DNA of 6,380 nucleotides from Thiodiazotropha sp037382065 (GTDB lineage: Bacteria > Pseudomonadota > Gammaproteobacteria > Chromatiales > Chromatiaceae), in NCBI GenBank assembly GCA_037382065.1, contig JARRQF010000298.1, forward strand, positions 1 through 6,380, given 5' to 3'. A program made the translations under genes and the position numbers. Below are positions 4,627 through 6,380 of this stretch, piece by piece (positions within the stretch are counted from its first letter, which is position 1; the number at the start of each line of letters is the position of its first letter). The notes below the pieces were generated by a model. That model did no database searches. It was given only the letters and a program-made list of their open reading frames with translations, and had not been told where the DNA came from.

Positions 4627-6042
4627 TCAGCCGCGACGCCAAGTGGTGCCCTGAGGGCCATCTTCAAGAATGATACCTGCCGCATCAAGCTCTTCACGGA
4701 TACGGTCAGCTTCACCCCAGTTTTTCTCTGCTCGGGCGTTGATACGATCTTGAATCATCGCATCAATGGCTTCGTTAGTAAGACCATCACTTTCAGCTTG
4801 GACACCGCCTCTTAAATAGGCCTCTGGATCATCCTGCAAAATGCCTAACATCCCACCCAGTTGTTTCAACACGCCAGCTAGGCTCGCTGCGCCATCAACT
4901 TCGCGCTCCTTCTGACGATTGATCTCCCGCACCAGATCAAATAACACGGCCAATGCCTCAGGTGTATTGAAATCATCATCCATGGCCTCACGAAATCGGC
5001 TAACAAAGTCTTCTCCACCAGCCGCCGCTGCTTCCGGCAACCCCCTCAACGCGGTGTAGAAGCGAGTCAGGGCCGAGCGAGCATTATCCAAATGCTCGGT
5101 GTCGTAGTTAAGGGGCGAGCGGTATTGGCTGGTAAGGATGAAATAGCGCACCTCCTCGGCCCGATAGTGCTCCAGGATCTCCCTGACGGTAAAGAAGTTA
5201 TTCAGGGACTTTGACATCTTTGTCCACTGCTCCTCAGAAACTTCCTTATCCTCCTTAATGCGTACAAACCCATTGTGCATCCAATATTTCACAAAGGGGT
5301 GTCCGGTCGCACCTTCTGATTGTGCAATCTCATTTTCATGATGAGGAAAAGTCAGATCGGCTCCACCACCATGGATGTCGAAGGTATCACCCAGTGCCTT
5401 GGTGGACATGGCGGAGCACTCGATATGCCAGCCAGGGCGACCCCGTCCCCAAGGAGAATCCCAGGCAGGCTCATCTGGTTTCGCCGCTTTCCACAGCGCA
5501 AAGTCAAGAGGATCACGCTTGGCTTCTCCCAGAGCCACACGGGCTCCAGACTGTAGATCCTCGATCGATTTACCAGAGAGTTTGCCGTAACCAGGAAAGC
5601 TGCGCACATCATAGTAGACATCTCCATTGTCGGCTGCATAGGCGTGCTTATTGTCGATCAGCCGAGAAACCATTTCAATAATCTGATCCATATGTTCGGT
5701 CGCCTTGGGTTCATCAGTAGGCCGTTCGACTCCCAAGGCATCCGCATCTTCGTGCATGGCATCAATGAATTGTTCGGTAAGTTGGGTAAAGGGCACCCCT
5801 TTTTCATTCGCCCGCGTGATAATCTTGTCATCCACATCGGTGATATTGCGGATATAGGTAACCTGGTATCCACTCGCTTTCAGGTATCGATACACCACAT
5901 CAAATACCACCATCACCCGCGCATGCCCCAGATGGCAGAGATCGTATACGGTCATACCGCACACATACATACTGACCTTACCAGCTTCTAGAGGTTGAAA
6001 TGTTTCCTTACGGTTGGTGAGATCATTGTAAAGTTTTAGCAT
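4627..6042 (-). CDS. cysS: Cysteinyl-tRNA synthetase
   Basis: A cytoplasmic class I synthetase that attaches cysteine to tRNA-Cys. The zinc ligands that select cysteine fall at exactly the E. coli positions: C28 (MYVCGMTVYD), C209 (WHIECSAM), H234 and E238 (FPHHENEIAQSE). The HIGH motif is HLGH (37-40) and KMSKS is at 275-279. The length is 471 residues against 461 in E. coli. Nearly all the difference is a 9-residue insertion just before KMSKS (IKEDKEVSEEQWT, about 262-274), since KMSKS would otherwise sit at 266. The C-terminal DALR-like helical and anticodon-binding parts are present to the end. The ATG at 6042 begins the conserved MLKLYNDLT; the Shine-Dalgarno is weak (AGG about 13 nt upstream) and no strong promoter is visible. 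The gene converges on the lipoprotein gene. Confidence 0.97.
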   Translation of the reverse strand: MLKLYNDLTNRKETFQPLEAGKVSMYVCGMTVYDLCHLGHARVMVVFDVVYRYLKASGYQVTYIRNITDVDDKIITRANEKGVPFTQLTEQFIDAMHEDADALGVERPTDEPKATEHMDQIIEMVSRLIDNKHAYAADNGDVYYDVRSFPGYGKLSGKSIEDLQSGARVALGEAKRDPLDFALWKAAKPDEPAWDSPWGRGRPGWHIECSAMSTKALGDTFDIHGGGADLTFPHHENEIAQSEGATGHPFVKYWMHNGFVRIKEDKEVSEEQWTKMSKSLNNFFTVREILEHYRAEEVRYFILTSQYRSPLNYDTEHLDNARSALTRFYTALRGLPEAAAAGGEDFVSRFREAMDDDFNTPEALAVLFDLVREINRQKEREVDGAASLAGVLKQLGGMLGILQDDPEAYLRGGVQAESDGLTNEAIDAMIQDRINARAEKNWGEADRIREELDAAGIILEDGPQGTTWRRG

Positions 6043-6201
6043 TGTTTTTTGTGCCTGTCCGACTGGGAATAATCCAAAGTATCTTAACCAAAAGCCCTTC
6101 GGCTGGATAGATCAGTTACCTGGTTATGCTAAAAAGATCAGTTGGACAACGTGTTGTATGCGATTGTGGTAGTGCAGAGCAAGGGGCGCTATATAGATAG
6201 G
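6043..6201. other. Non-coding region upstream of cysS
   Basis: Together with the repeats to its right this is about 340 bp without a supported gene. It should hold the cysS promoter; minus-strand GATACT and GATTAT are possible -10 elements, but neither has a good -35 at 16-18 bp. A small stem AGCC-CTTC-GGCT (6092-6103) lies 50 bp before cysS, with CCA/TGG extending it imperfectly. Confidence 0.4.
6131..6190 (+). repeat. Degenerate direct repeat, copy A (60 bp)
   Basis: It aligns without gaps to 6299-6358 with 51 of 60 positions identical. The first 18 bases (AAAAAGATCAGTTGGACA) are exact; the later part shares GTGCAG and GCAAGGG. The period between copies is 168 bp. This is the older, more diverged copy. 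Confidence 0.85.
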
Positions 6202-6320
6202 CTAGTGTGGTGCTTCATACAAATTGACGATGATAGAAGCCTGCTCAGGCCAGGAGACAAAGCGCAATGCGCAGGGAATGGCTCGCCCTTTTCAACCTAA
6301 AAAGATCAGTTGGACAGCGT
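6202..6320 (+). repeat. Inverted repeat, right arm (119 bp)
   Basis: The partner of 1-119, in opposite orientation, 117 of 119 identical. The final 22 bases overlap the start of direct-repeat copy B. High identity between arms 6 kb apart implies recent duplication or gene conversion. Confidence 0.95.
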
Positions 6321-6358
6321 GAAGAGTGCGCTTGTGGTGGTGCAGGGCAAGGGTCGCT
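6299..6358 (+). repeat. Degenerate direct repeat, copy B (60 bp)
   Basis: This is the second copy of the 60-bp unit at 6131-6190 (51/60 identical). Because its beginning is also part of the 119-bp inverted repeat, the dispersed repeat is probably longer than 119 bp and continues to the right; the left arm is cut by the window edge, so this cannot be tested here. Confidence 0.85.
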
Positions 6359-6361
6359 CCT

Positions 6362-6375
6362 GCACATCCATGTGC
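6362..6375. repeat. Short palindrome GCACAT-CC-ATGTGC
   Basis: A perfect 6-bp inverted repeat with a 2-bp centre directly follows repeat copy B. On the minus strand it leads into GGAGCGACC, reminiscent of REP-like intergenic repeats. It may be part of the same repeat unit. Confidence 0.5.
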
Positions 6376-6380
6376 CCGCG

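Noticed and set aside
5320..5991. Several plus-strand ORFs of 71-119 residues
   Set aside because: They are antisense shadows of cysS, whose motifs are continuous through this region.
6131..6380. CRISPR array
   Set aside because: There are only two diverged units with a 168-bp period, and no short regular repeats and spacers.

Overview
The window looks like a gammaproteobacterial chromosome segment of moderate GC content. The evidence is folD and cysS of gammaproteobacterial type beside a tRNA cluster, a gene neighbourhood known from Pseudomonas and relatives. I cannot name the genus; a sulfur-oxidiser-like lineage is only a guess.

Layout. Positions 1-119 are one arm of a 119-bp inverted repeat; the other arm is at 6202-6320 (117/119 identical). 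About 120-1766 is a decayed mobile island. It holds a short relaxase-like remnant, an intact FitA/FitB (VapBC-type) toxin-antitoxin pair with its own promoter, the 5' part of the conjugation gene trbJ, and the 5' part of a tyrosine integrase. The last two are fused tail to tail near 1394-1397, so both lack their 3' ends. The integrase start lies about 65 bp from a tRNA-Lys(CTT) gene that is cut off after its anticodon arm, so the island sits inside that tRNA and the window shows no restored 3' half.

Positions 1767-2437 hold a minus-strand tRNA operon: Pro(TGG), Arg(TCT), His(GTG), then broken Lys(CTT). The tRNA-Arg gene is interrupted in the anticodon, between U34 and C35, by a compact 287-nt ORF-less group I intron. 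P3, P4 and P7 can be paired by eye and a U.G pair falls at the 5' splice site. This is the most interesting object in the window. Back-to-back sigma70-type promoters between 2489 and 2566 serve the tRNA operon (minus strand) and folD (plus strand).

The right half carries folD (one-carbon metabolism), an uncharacterised secreted lipoprotein with SGNH-hydrolase-like motifs, a hairpin in the convergent gap, and cysS (cysteinyl-tRNA synthetase) on the minus strand. CysRS has a 9-residue insertion just before KMSKS. The last 340 bp is non-coding and repeat-rich.

The housekeeping genes (folD, cysS, tRNAs) form the old chromosomal backbone. The island and the inverted repeats are later arrivals around it.
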